DNA of 64,000 bases from a virus. The notes beneath the pieces are model-generated. The model worked only from the letters and a program-made list of their open reading frames with translations, searched no databases and was not told the DNA's origin. Position 1 is the first letter of the stretch; each line of letters begins with the position of its first letter. The position numbers were made by a program, and so were the translations under genes. Of the stretch, positions 7,627 to 14,495 are shown piece after piece. The stretch covers positions 1 to 64,000 of the IMG/VR virus record IMGVR_UViG_3300043467_000250, one strand, 5' to 3'.

Positions 7627-8691
7627 ATGGCACGAGTTTTTCTCATTGATCTTGAAGCAGTAGAGACTAGATATACGGGTCAGTGGAAAACTCACGTGCC
7701 GGCAATCCTTAAAAAAGCAGGGCACCATGTCAACATTATATCAGGTCCTACGGACATTCCTAGTGCTACCACTCCTGGAGCATTTCTCAACTTTGGCGGC
7801 ACGAATATCTACAAGGCTAGTCAAATTGAACAAATGGGTAGGTTATTTTGTAACGGATCCATTCATCCCGGCGATCACTTTATCTTTACTGATGCTTGGC
7901 ATCCTGGTATCATAAATTTAAAGTATATGAGTGAGCTACTGGGAATTCCAGTAACTACACATGGTCTTTGGCATGCTGGCTCATATGATCCGCAAGACTT
8001 CTTAGGACGCCTTGTAGGAAATAAACCCTGGGTTAGAAATGCTGAACAAAGTTTCTATCATGCGTTTGATCACAACTACTTTGCTACACAGTTTCATATT
8101 GACATGTTTTGTGAAAATTTGTTAGGATTTACTCCAGCAAAAAAACTATATGATACTAAGATTGTGCGCACAGGTTGGCCTATGGAGTATATGGAGGACA
8201 CGTTAACAATGTATAAAAACATGACTAAACGTGATCTTATCTTGTTCCCGCATCGTATCGCTCCAGAGAAACAGGTTGAAATCTTTCGTGACTTGAAAGA
8301 ACACTTACCGCAATATGAATTTGTCGTCTGTCAAGATCAACAACTAACAAAAAACGAATATCATAATTTGCTAGGCGAAGCCAAATTGGTGTTTAGTGCA
8401 AACCTGCAAGAAACCCTAGGCATCAGTTGGTATGAAGGTGCTATTGTAGGTGCCATTCCTATGGTTCCTGATAGACTCAGCTATAGTGAAATGGCTTTAG
8501 ATACATTTAAGTATCCTAGCAAATGGACTGAGAGCTACGATGCATATACTGTATATCGTCCAGATATTTGTAGAGAAATAATCCAGCATATGGATAATTA
8601 CGAAACTCGACTGCCTAGCCTAAATAAACAGGTAGCTATACTACAAGAAAACTTTTTTAGTTGTAATAAACTATTAGAGATGTTAAAATAA
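7627..8691 (+). CDS. GT-B glycosyltransferase (GT4-like)
   Basis: 354-residue protein with two Rossmann-like halves. The C-terminal half shows LILFPHRIAPEKQVE and then SANLQETLGISWYEG, which matches the E-x7-E type sugar-nucleotide site of GT4 enzymes, followed by GAIPMVPDRLSYSEM. It would move a sugar from a nucleotide donor to an unknown acceptor. It lies between the QueD-like gene and folE, so DNA glycosylation is an attractive but unproven role. It does not look like the T4 alpha- or beta-glucosyltransferases. There is no signal or membrane segment. A 39-base gap with a weak inverted repeat (8699-8714) follows. Confidence 0.8.
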   Translation: MARVFLIDLEAVETRYTGQWKTHVPAILKKAGHHVNIISGPTDIPSATTPGAFLNFGGTNIYKASQIEQMGRLFCNGSIHPGDHFIFTDAWHPGIINLKYMSELLGIPVTTHGLWHAGSYDPQDFLGRLVGNKPWVRNAEQSFYHAFDHNYFATQFHIDMFCENLLGFTPAKKLYDTKIVRTGWPMEYMEDTLTMYKNMTKRDLILFPHRIAPEKQVEIFRDLKEHLPQYEFVVCQDQQLTKNEYHNLLGEAKLVFSANLQETLGISWYEGAIVGAIPMVPDRLSYSEMALDTFKYPSKWTESYDAYTVYRPDICREIIQHMDNYETRLPSLNKQVAILQENFFSCNKLLEMLK

Positions 8692-8730
8692 CTATTATAT
8701 GACATCCACGTCATTAACTCGGAGAATAAA

Positions 8731-9477
8731 TTGACAAATAAAACAGAAACAGGCCTGGACGCAATGGCAGGCGATGGCGGATATAAAGAAGCATATCTAG
8801 GTGATCACATTCGTTTTAAGATGAAACGTGAAGGCAAGCGTTTCTGGGCCGGTGACAACATCAGTGATTATCTGCATGACGGCGACTTAGAAAAATTAAT
8901 TGACGAAGCAACTCCTGCATTTGAACAAGTGCTAGACAGTTTGCTTATTGATCGTGAAAATGATCCCAACAGTAAAGGCACAGCACGTAGACTTGCTAAA
9001 ATGTATTTTAATGAAATCATGTCAGGTAGATACGACCCTGCTCCAGATGCAACAGCGTTTCCGAATGATAGTGAGGATAGATATGAAGGAATGTTGGTTG
9101 TTAGAAGTGAATTGCGTAGTATGTGTAGTCATCATCACCAGCCTGTATCTGGGGTGGCTTATATTGGTATCATTGCTGCCAACAAACTTATTGGCCTTAG
9201 CAAGTATACTCGTATTGCTCAGTGGTGCGCTAGGCGTGGCACTCTCCAGGAAGAACTCTGCAATGATATTGCAAGAGAAATAAGTCGAGCTACAGATAGT
9301 GAAAACATCGGAGTATACATACAAGCCACTCACGGTTGCTGTGAGAATCGTGGCATTATGGCGCATTCGAGTCTAACACAGACCACTGTACTCAAAGGTG
9401 CATTTAAAGATGATCCAGGAACAAAGAAAGAATTCTTTGACAATATTAAAATGCAGCAAGAATTTTCGCCACGATGA
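8731..9477 (+). CDS. folE: GTP cyclohydrolase I
   Basis: 248 residues. Converts GTP to dihydroneopterin triphosphate, the first step of both folate and 7-deazaguanine synthesis. CSHHHQP (132-138) holds the zinc Cys and His, GLSKYTRIA is the family signature, and THGCCENRG (200-208) supplies the second zinc Cys. Start chosen as TTG at 8731 because GGAG stands six bases before it; an ATG at 8764 is the alternative. The N-terminal 45 residues extend beyond the core. Together with the QueD-like gene, queE and dpdA it makes a deoxy-7-deazaguanine route. It overlaps the next small gene (ATGA). Confidence 0.96.
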   Translation: MTNKTETGLDAMAGDGGYKEAYLGDHIRFKMKREGKRFWAGDNISDYLHDGDLEKLIDEATPAFEQVLDSLLIDRENDPNSKGTARRLAKMYFNEIMSGRYDPAPDATAFPNDSEDRYEGMLVVRSELRSMCSHHHQPVSGVAYIGIIAANKLIGLSKYTRIAQWCARRGTLQEELCNDIAREISRATDSENIGVYIQATHGCCENRGIMAHSSLTQTTVLKGAFKDDPGTKKEFFDNIKMQQEFSPR

Positions 9478-9587
9478 GATACATTACTAACAAGTTTGAT
9501 AGCGTTCGCTTACCAGTTGAAGCGGGCTTGTTAGAGTGGTTGCAGGTGCAATACCCTGCATCAAAATACTTTATTAAGGAAATATAA
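9474..9587 (+). CDS. 37-residue protein of unknown function
   Basis: Tiny frame starting inside the folE stop (ATGA) and ending on the start of the next gene (TAATG). The sequence is amphipathic with aromatic residues (KFDSVRLPVEAGLLEWLQVQ). No family recognised. Coupling on both sides supports it being translated. Confidence 0.5.
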   Translation: MRYITNKFDSVRLPVEAGLLEWLQVQYPASKYFIKEI

Positions 9588-9760
9588 TGGATAAATTTTT
9601 TATATGGGTTGGCCGTAACAGAAAAGAAATTAGCCTTACAATCGGCGGACTAAACTTACTATCTGGATTGAGTGCGTTAGTTAACGGTAACTACGGACTT
9701 GCTATTGTAGGATTTACAATTGGCGGTGCTCTTATTCTTGATGCTTACAAGGGAATTTAA
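9587..9760 (+). CDS. 57-residue membrane protein
   Basis: Two hydrophobic segments (about residues 17-32 and 37-51) separated by an NGNY turn, after a short basic start (WVGRNRKE), so a hairpin in the inner membrane with both ends inside is likely. Starts in the stop of the 37-residue gene (TAATG). The next gene starts on the base after its stop. AAGGAAATATA upstream gives a usable ribosome site. Function unknown. Confidence 0.65.
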   Translation: MDKFFIWVGRNRKEISLTIGGLNLLSGLSALVNGNYGLAIVGFTIGGALILDAYKGI

Positions 9761-10246
9761 ATGAGTCAAGTATATGTAATCAAACCACTGGAAAAGAAAA
9801 GCATTGTCTACCATGTAGAAATGTATCGTAAGAATCCAGATGATAGCATCAGTTGGTTTAACATTGACGAAACCTATCGTTGGGGACAAGGCTTTGTTGA
9901 AGGTGATTTAGATTGCAATCTTCCCTGGGAAGGTGATCCTGTTGCCTATGCTCGAACCGATTGTGGTTGGGGTTGTGAGTTTGACGACAGTGTCAGTGTT
10001 GAGTGGGAATTCAGTGATGACATTAGCGAATTAGAGCAACAAGAACTCAAAGAACTCTACTACGAAGGTGGTGCAGGTTGGCTCTATGACGGCGAACATG
10101 ATTGGTCAGAAGAAGATTGTGCAGTGCATATCATTGCACCGTATCAAGTTGACCTGTGTGATGAAATAACAGGTGACGTTATTGAAGAGAATGTAAAATT
10201 AAAAACTCGACCAGAGCCAAGTAAAGCGTGGCCCTTCCCAACTTAA
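9761..10246 (+). CDS. acidic conserved protein of unknown function
   Basis: 161 residues, very acidic (many Asp/Glu in the middle third) with several Trp and five Cys; no membrane segment. Features include YRWGQGFVEGD, DCGWGCEFDDS and a Glu-rich helix SELEQQELKELYYEGG. I do not recognise a family; the acidity would suit a DNA mimic or protein-binding role, but nothing shows it. Start is the ATG directly after the membrane protein stop. Confidence 0.75.
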   Translation: MSQVYVIKPLEKKSIVYHVEMYRKNPDDSISWFNIDETYRWGQGFVEGDLDCNLPWEGDPVAYARTDCGWGCEFDDSVSVEWEFSDDISELEQQELKELYYEGGAGWLYDGEHDWSEEDCAVHIIAPYQVDLCDEITGDVIEENVKLKTRPEPSKAWPFPT

Positions 10247-10254
10247 GGAATATT

Positions 10255-10449
10255 ATGCAAATAAGAGTTAAAGAAAATGCAGAAGAATTTGGTAAATGCG
10301 GATGCGGCCGAAGCCCGACTGGTAAATGCTGTGGATGGCATGGACTTTCAGAAGAAATGTATCAACATCAAAAAATGTTGTGGATGGAAGATCAACTGCG
10401 TCAAGATGCCGAAACAGAGAACAAGAATATAGTTCGGGGACAGCAATGA
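10255..10449 (+). CDS. small Cys/His protein with CDGSH-like motif
   Basis: 64 residues from ATG 10255, which has AAGGAATATT upstream; a start at 10228 in the same frame would overlap the previous gene. The segment [16 protein letters not shown] has C-x-C-x2-S-x4-C-x-G-x-H. That is one residue shorter than the iron-sulfur motif C-x-C-x2-(S/T)-x3-P-x-C-D-G-(S/A/T)-H of CDGSH proteins, and it lacks the Pro and the Asp. It may bind an iron-sulfur cluster or zinc. The C-terminal half is a charged helix. The stop overlaps the next start. Confidence 0.65.
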   Translation: MQIRVKENAEEFGKCGCGRSPTGKCCGWHGLSEEMYQHQKMLWMEDQLRQDAETENKNIVRGQQ

Positions 10450-10664
10450 ACACAGCCAAAGATCTTACAGATAATTTAATACACAGAATGAAGCATCTAC
10501 AAGAGTTTGTTGTAGAACGAGATTGGAATCTTATCCCCGCTGGTGTGATAAAGTTTAATATTCAGCACACTGTCGGAGAACCTGCTAGAATCTTTGTTCA
10601 TGCAATGACCCGAGAAGAAGCAGAACGTCAAGTTGATGAATGGTTTGACGAGGATGTAGAATGA
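10446..10664 (+). CDS. small protein of unknown function
   Basis: 72 residues. The start is taken as ATG 10446 because it forms ATGA with the preceding stop; an upstream start in the same frame would lie wholly inside the previous gene. Pattern: N-terminal helix, two strands (AGVIKFNIQHTV and ARIFVHAM) and a C-terminal acidic helix (TREEAERQVDEWFDED). A small alpha/beta domain is likely; no family recognised. The stop overlaps the next start. Confidence 0.7.
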   Translation: MNTAKDLTDNLIHRMKHLQEFVVERDWNLIPAGVIKFNIQHTVGEPARIFVHAMTREEAERQVDEWFDEDVE

Positions 10665-11080
10665 TTAAACCTCTACGTGACGATCTAATGGTGCAACAAC
10701 AAGTTGACAATGCTTGGCAGCATTTTGTTGGGGTAATTATGTTAAATCAAACTGGTCGCAAAGCTGTGAAGACCACTCTGCCAGAATTTCTATATTGGTT
10801 TCCTACAGCACTGGCATTGCTACAAGCAGACGAAGAGTTTGTCAAAAGCATAATCCAACCACTCGGAATGGTTAATGTTCGTTATACTCGATTGATTAGA
10901 ATGAGTCAAGACTATTTGACTTGGGACGGAAATGATGCTACAATGTTATATGGCATTGGAAAATACGGCAGCGACAGCTATGAGATTTTTTACAAGAACA
11001 ATTATAGTGTATCGCCCACAGATAAAGAACTGATAAGATATCTCAAGGAAGAAGTTAATAATGTTTTTGAAACTGCTTGA
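10661..11080 (+). CDS. HhH-GPD DNA glycosylase-like, MBD4 type
   Basis: 139 residues. The segment LYGIGKYGSDSYEIF (96-110) is a helix-hairpin-helix very like the GIGKYGNDSYRIF of MBD4. After it comes VSPTDKEL with D121 where MBD4 has its catalytic Asp (PEDHKL). IIQPLGMVNVRYTRLIRMSQDYL matches the preceding MBD4 helices, and 'VIMLNQTGRKA' the first one. MBD4 removes T or U from G mismatches. In a phage it might repair deaminated bases or act on host DNA. Length is near that of the catalytic core alone. It overlaps both neighbours. Confidence 0.7.
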   Translation: MIKPLRDDLMVQQQVDNAWQHFVGVIMLNQTGRKAVKTTLPEFLYWFPTALALLQADEEFVKSIIQPLGMVNVRYTRLIRMSQDYLTWDGNDATMLYGIGKYGSDSYEIFYKNNYSVSPTDKELIRYLKEEVNNVFETA

Positions 11081-11528
11081 ACGACTGGGCCGCAAGCGTA
11101 TCATTTATGATCGTGTTAATAACGAACCGTATCTCGAACGGTATTATCTCTTCTTGAAAGAAAGAGATCGTTTTCCATTCAACGTATTTTTACATAAATT
11201 CCTCAAAGGTGATCCTGACGATGTTCATGATCATCCGTGGCCCTATGCTACACTGATACTAAAAGGTGGATACTATGAATATACTCCTAATTTCGAAAAT
11301 GGCCAAATGATTGGAGAGACCAAGCATTGGCGGGGTCCTGGTCACTTCCGTATTTGTGGTTCTAATAGCTATCATCGCATCGAACTTCAACCTGGAATAA
11401 CTGCTTGGACCCTATTCATGCCTGGCCCGCATAAACGTGAATGGGGATTTTTAGTCAACAACAAATGGATACAACACGAACAATATCTCAAGGATAGAAA
11501 TGAACAAACTCAAAATCAACCAGCATGA
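11061..11528 (+). CDS. cupin-fold protein
   Basis: 155 residues. DDVHDHPWPYATLILKGGYYEY looks like cupin motif 1 (HxH with downstream Gly turns), followed by GPGHFRICGSNSYHRIEL and 'AWTLFMPGPHKREWGF' as motif 2, so a small metal-binding beta barrel is likely. Enzymes of this type include dioxygenases and sugar epimerases; nothing fixes the substrate. Begins inside the previous gene with AAGGAAGAAG as ribosome site and overlaps the next gene by 29 bases. Confidence 0.65.
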   Translation: MFLKLLERLGRKRIIYDRVNNEPYLERYYLFLKERDRFPFNVFLHKFLKGDPDDVHDHPWPYATLILKGGYYEYTPNFENGQMIGETKHWRGPGHFRICGSNSYHRIELQPGITAWTLFMPGPHKREWGFLVNNKWIQHEQYLKDRNEQTQNQPA

Positions 11529-12039
11529 AGTAACCGGACTAGTCGGCAAGATTTGTAGAGAGCTTGCTATAGGAACGTGGAGGCCCGATTATATTGTAGG
11601 AATTACTCGAGGGGGATTGATTCCTGCTGTTATGATCAGTCAATATTTTAATATTCCGTTACATACTCTCAATGTAAGTCTACGAGATAGTGAGATTGGT
11701 CCGGAGAGTAATTTATGGATGGCTGAAGATGCTCTAGGACCGTTGTCCAAGGATCGTGCAGTTGATAGCGATACTGCTTTTAAAAACATTTTAATTGTAG
11801 ATGATATCAACGATCAAGGCACCACACTTAACTGGATCATGAAAGATTGGCCAAGTGGTTGCTTTCCAGATGATCCAGCCTGGGAAGAAGTGTGGAATAA
11901 CAATGTTAAATTTGCTGTGTTAGTAGATAATCTCGCCAGCAAGTGCAATGTTAAGATGGATTTCGTTGGCATGGAAGTTAACAAGGCAGAGAAGGATGTA
12001 TGGATTGATTTTCCTTGGGAAGATTGGTGGACAAAATGA
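11500..12039 (+). CDS. phosphoribosyltransferase (purine PRTase type)
   Basis: 179 residues. ILIVDDINDQGTT is the PRPP-binding signature of type I phosphoribosyltransferases, and IVGITRGGLIPAVMIS the N-terminal loop of the Gpt/Hpt kind. It would join a purine base to PRPP. A hood-like insert (about residues 65-90) sits before the PRPP loop. The likely role is salvage of host purines for phage DNA; activity on a deazapurine base is possible given the neighbours but unproven. AAGGATAG precedes ATG 11500. The stop overlaps the next start (ATGA). Confidence 0.85.
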   Translation: MNKLKINQHEVTGLVGKICRELAIGTWRPDYIVGITRGGLIPAVMISQYFNIPLHTLNVSLRDSEIGPESNLWMAEDALGPLSKDRAVDSDTAFKNILIVDDINDQGTTLNWIMKDWPSGCFPDDPAWEEVWNNNVKFAVLVDNLASKCNVKMDFVGMEVNKAEKDVWIDFPWEDWWTK

Positions 12040-12263
12040 TCGATTCTAAGATTAAAGTTCATTGCACTGACGCAGGTAAAGATTTTGATATGCATGTTCT
12101 AGGTTATAAGCCCAAGGCATTTTTAGATGTTGCATTTCAAACTCTTAAACTACGATTAGTTTATATGGAACGCACTAAAGCATTTGCAGGCAGTCTAGGC
12201 GGCCGTGAGTTTGTTGTACGAGAAGATGACCTACCTACAGAAAGAAAGGAATATAAACGATGA
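12036..12263 (+). CDS. small protein of unknown function
   Basis: 75 residues from ATG 12036, which sits in the PRTase stop (ATGA). Alternating strand and helix: IKVHCTDAGKDFDMHVLGY, then AFLDVAFQTLKLRLVYMERTKAFAG, then an acidic and basic tail. No family recognised. It overlaps the HIT gene start by four bases. Confidence 0.7.
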   Translation: MIDSKIKVHCTDAGKDFDMHVLGYKPKAFLDVAFQTLKLRLVYMERTKAFAGSLGGREFVVREDDLPTERKEYKR

Positions 12264-12637
12264 ACTTACATTATTCGTTAGACGATGCACGTGATGCAGG
12301 GCAGGCACCATGGAACGATGTTGTACAAGACGACTTTCATGTGGTTGTTTTTAAAGACAAGTATCCTGTAACAGACGGTCACTTGTTGTTTGTGCCTAAA
12401 TATTCAGCTGTGGGAGTTATTGAAGATTGTTTTGCTGATGCTCTGAGAGTAGGGCAGGCAAAGGTTAAAAATGGTGAGTGGGATGGATTCAATATTGGCC
12501 TTAATTGGGGCGAAGCTGCTGGACAGACTGTGCCGTATCCACATGTTCATTTGATTCCTCGACGCAAAGGTGACATGGAAGACCCCACAGGCGGTGTCAG
12601 ACATGTTATTCCAGAAAAAGGTAATTATAAAAAATGA
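12260..12637 (+). CDS. HIT-family nucleotide hydrolase/transferase
   Basis: 125 residues. TVPYPHVHLIPRRKGD is the histidine-triad region, followed by GGVRHVIPEKGNY, the usual end of bacterial HIT proteins. The first His of the HxHxH triad is Tyr here (Y-P-H-V-H), but the two His needed for catalysis remain. HIT proteins hydrolyse nucleoside phosphoramidates or dinucleotides. In this cluster it may clean up nucleotide adducts. It overlaps the preceding gene by ATGA. Confidence 0.88.
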   Translation: MNLHYSLDDARDAGQAPWNDVVQDDFHVVVFKDKYPVTDGHLLFVPKYSAVGVIEDCFADALRVGQAKVKNGEWDGFNIGLNWGEAAGQTVPYPHVHLIPRRKGDMEDPTGGVRHVIPEKGNYKK

Positions 12638-12647
12638 GTGAGATATT

Positions 12648-12854
12648 GTGTCTGATCTAAAAACAATTTTAGTTCCTTGGAAAAAAGAACAAACTGGATT
12701 TTGGTGGAATGAAACCTGTGCCATGGTGTTGGAACACTTTGGCTTGCCAGGCGATCGATACACTAGTCATCCAGAAACAGATCAAATGACATTTAAATTT
12801 TATCACGAACATGATGCCATGCTGTGCAAAATATTGTTAAGCGACAGAATATGA
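12648..12854 (+). CDS. small protein of unknown function
   Basis: 68 residues from a GTG start at 12648, preceded by GTGAG about five bases upstream. No in-frame ATG gives a useful length before residue 26. Contains ILVPWKKEQTGFWWNETCAMVLEHFGLPG and an acidic, His-containing C-terminal part. No family recognised. The stop overlaps the next start as ATGA, which supports the frame. Confidence 0.6.
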   Translation: MSDLKTILVPWKKEQTGFWWNETCAMVLEHFGLPGDRYTSHPETDQMTFKFYHEHDAMLCKILLSDRI

Positions 12855-13033
12855 AGAAATACATCATTGGGTTTGTTGTTGCCTGTGTGCTTTGGATTCT
12901 CTTTCTTTCTCAAGTAGACGTGCCAGAATATAAGGTATACGATTGCAGTATATCCGAATGGCATCCTGATGTTCCTAATGAAGTAAAACAAGAATGTCGT
13001 AAGCGTAGATCACAACCAGGAATGATAACATGA
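12851..13033 (+). CDS. membrane-anchored small protein
   Basis: 60 residues: a short basic start, one hydrophobic segment (residues 4-20, IIGFVVACVLWILFLS), then a polar outer part with two Cys (YDCSISEWHPD ... KQECRKRR). Probably anchored in the inner membrane with the C-terminal 40 residues in the periplasm; the two Cys could form a disulfide. Function unknown; a role in lysis or superinfection control cannot be excluded. Overlaps both neighbours by ATGA. Confidence 0.7.
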   Translation: MKKYIIGFVVACVLWILFLSQVDVPEYKVYDCSISEWHPDVPNEVKQECRKRRSQPGMIT

Positions 13034-13194
13034 CTCGATGGACAGTTACTCTTGAAGAAGATCCCGATACTGGTGATCTCATTATGCCAATACCACAGGA
13101 AGTATTGGATCTGCAAGGTTGGGGCGAAGGCGACACATTAGAATGGCTAGATCAGGGCAATGGCTCTTGGCAATTACAAAAAAAGAGTGTATAA
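13030..13194 (+). CDS. AbrB/MazE-like small DNA-binding protein
   Basis: 54 residues, starting within the previous stop (ATGA) and ending six bases before queE. The pattern LIMPIPQEVLDLQGWGEGDTL followed by a Trp-rich strand is that of the swapped-hairpin AbrB/MazE domain ('xPxPxxVLxxLGWxxGDxLxW'). Such domains bind DNA as dimers, so it could be a regulator. There is no toxin gene beside it. Confidence 0.55.
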   Translation: MTRWTVTLEEDPDTGDLIMPIPQEVLDLQGWGEGDTLEWLDQGNGSWQLQKKSV

Positions 13195-13200
13195 TAAACT

Positions 13201-14055
13201 ATGAGCAAAATAAAAATAGCAGAACTTTTTTACAGCATACAAGGCGAAGGCCGATATATGGGTGTCCCTAGTGTGTTCTTACGCACGTTTGGATGTAACT
13301 TTACTTGTGACGGCTTTGGTATGTCACGTGGTGAACAAAGCAAGGAGCGTGATTTTATTGCGGCCGATATTAAGAAGTTTTTTAAATATCAAGACTTACC
13401 ATTAGTAAGCACAGGTTGTGATAGCTATGCCAGCTGGGATCCTAGATTCAAAGATCTTTCGCCCATGCTAACAACTGATGCGATTGCAGAACGCATCATG
13501 GAAATATTACCTTACAAGCGTTGGGAAGATGAACACTTGGTTATCACTGGCGGTGAACCGTTGTTAGGTTGGCAACGTGCTTATCCGGATCTGTTGAATC
13601 ATCTGAGTATGACAGGTCTTAAAGAAATTACTTTTGAAACCAACGGTACTCAAAAGCTAACTCCGGAGTTTAAAAAATATCTACAAGAATGGGCACAGAA
13701 TCCTCCTTTTGCCAGTAGAGAAGTTACATTCTCGGTCAGTGCCAAACTCAGTTGTTCAGGAGAACAGCCTAGTGAAGCTATACGCCCAGACATAGTCTGT
13801 GAATATCAAGAAGCTGGTCATGTATATCTCAAATTAGTAGTGGCCACTGAAGGTGATGCAGAAGAAGCTCTAGAAGCTGTGGATATCTATCGTGCAGAAG
13901 GTTTCACTGGTAATGTTTATCTCATGCCTGTGGGCGGGGTTGAAAGTGTATACACACTAAATAACCGCAGAGTAGCAGAACTGGCAATGAAACATGGACT
14001 GAGATATTCAGACAGATTGCAGGTGCCATTGTTTAAAAATGAATGGGGAACATGA
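13201..14055 (+). CDS. queE: 7-carboxy-7-deazaguanine synthase, radical SAM
   Basis: 284 residues. Converts 6-carboxytetrahydropterin to 7-carboxy-7-deazaguanine. IAELFYSIQGEG (6-17) is the substrate-loop signature of QueE, and VITGGEP the SAM-binding motif. The cluster cysteines are C32 and C36 (CNFTC), with the third displaced to C73 in GCDSYASWDP, which aligns with the CDTKHTW of E. coli QueE. So about 36 extra residues sit between the second and third Cys. Length exceeds E. coli QueE (223). With folE, the QueD-like gene and dpdA it points to deazaguanine in phage DNA. Confidence 0.93.
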   Translation: MSKIKIAELFYSIQGEGRYMGVPSVFLRTFGCNFTCDGFGMSRGEQSKERDFIAADIKKFFKYQDLPLVSTGCDSYASWDPRFKDLSPMLTTDAIAERIMEILPYKRWEDEHLVITGGEPLLGWQRAYPDLLNHLSMTGLKEITFETNGTQKLTPEFKKYLQEWAQNPPFASREVTFSVSAKLSCSGEQPSEAIRPDIVCEYQEAGHVYLKLVVATEGDAEEALEAVDIYRAEGFTGNVYLMPVGGVESVYTLNNRRVAELAMKHGLRYSDRLQVPLFKNEWGT

Positions 14056-14495
14056 TGAATAAATGGATTGAAAAATTATTTGGTATTGACAAGATCAGAG
14101 CAGAAGCAGAACGATCAATAGGCATTGCAGCACAAGCCTCTGAAACAGCCAAAGCAGCCACTGAAGCTGCCGAACGTGCTACAGAAGCAGAGGCACAGGC
14201 CAAATTATCTCCAAAAGAACGTGCAACACGTAAAAAAGAACCGTGGGTAGGCGTAATCGAAACACATGTCAACAAAGATAATGTTCGTAATGGCTTTTTT
14301 GAGCTTGACTGGAACGACCTTTTTGTGTTAAAATTAAAGCAAGAGGGATATGGTGAGGACGGAGACAAAGACGAAGAAATTATAGATCGTTGGTTCCGTG
14401 AACTGTGTGCCAATGTAGTAGTCGATGGCGATTTCGGCGGTCCTGTAAACACAGGCGTAATTGATATTAAAACAGTGAAGAAAGATAATCTATGA
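14052..14495 (+). CDS. conserved protein with Ala-rich helix, unknown function
   Basis: 147 residues from ATG 14052, which overlaps the queE stop; a second ATG at 14055 is equally possible and GGGGAA lies before both. Residues 15-60 form a long helix rich in Ala and Glu. The C-terminal part WVGVIETHVNKDNVRNGFFELDW, continuing to EIIDRWFRELCANV, is a compact domain that I associate with T4-like marine phages, function unknown. It overlaps the RNase H gene by four bases. Confidence 0.75.
   Translation: MMNKWIEKLFGIDKIRAEAERSIGIAAQASETAKAATEAAERATEAEAQAKLSPKERATRKKEPWVGVIETHVNKDNVRNGFFELDWNDLFVLKLKQEGYGEDGDKDEEIIDRWFRELCANVVVDGDFGGPVNTGVIDIKTVKKDNL

Noticed and set aside
8699-8714. Inverted repeat ATGAC-N6-GTCAT before folE, possible operator
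   Set aside because: Short 5-base arms in AT-rich DNA; no second copy seen and no T run for a terminator.
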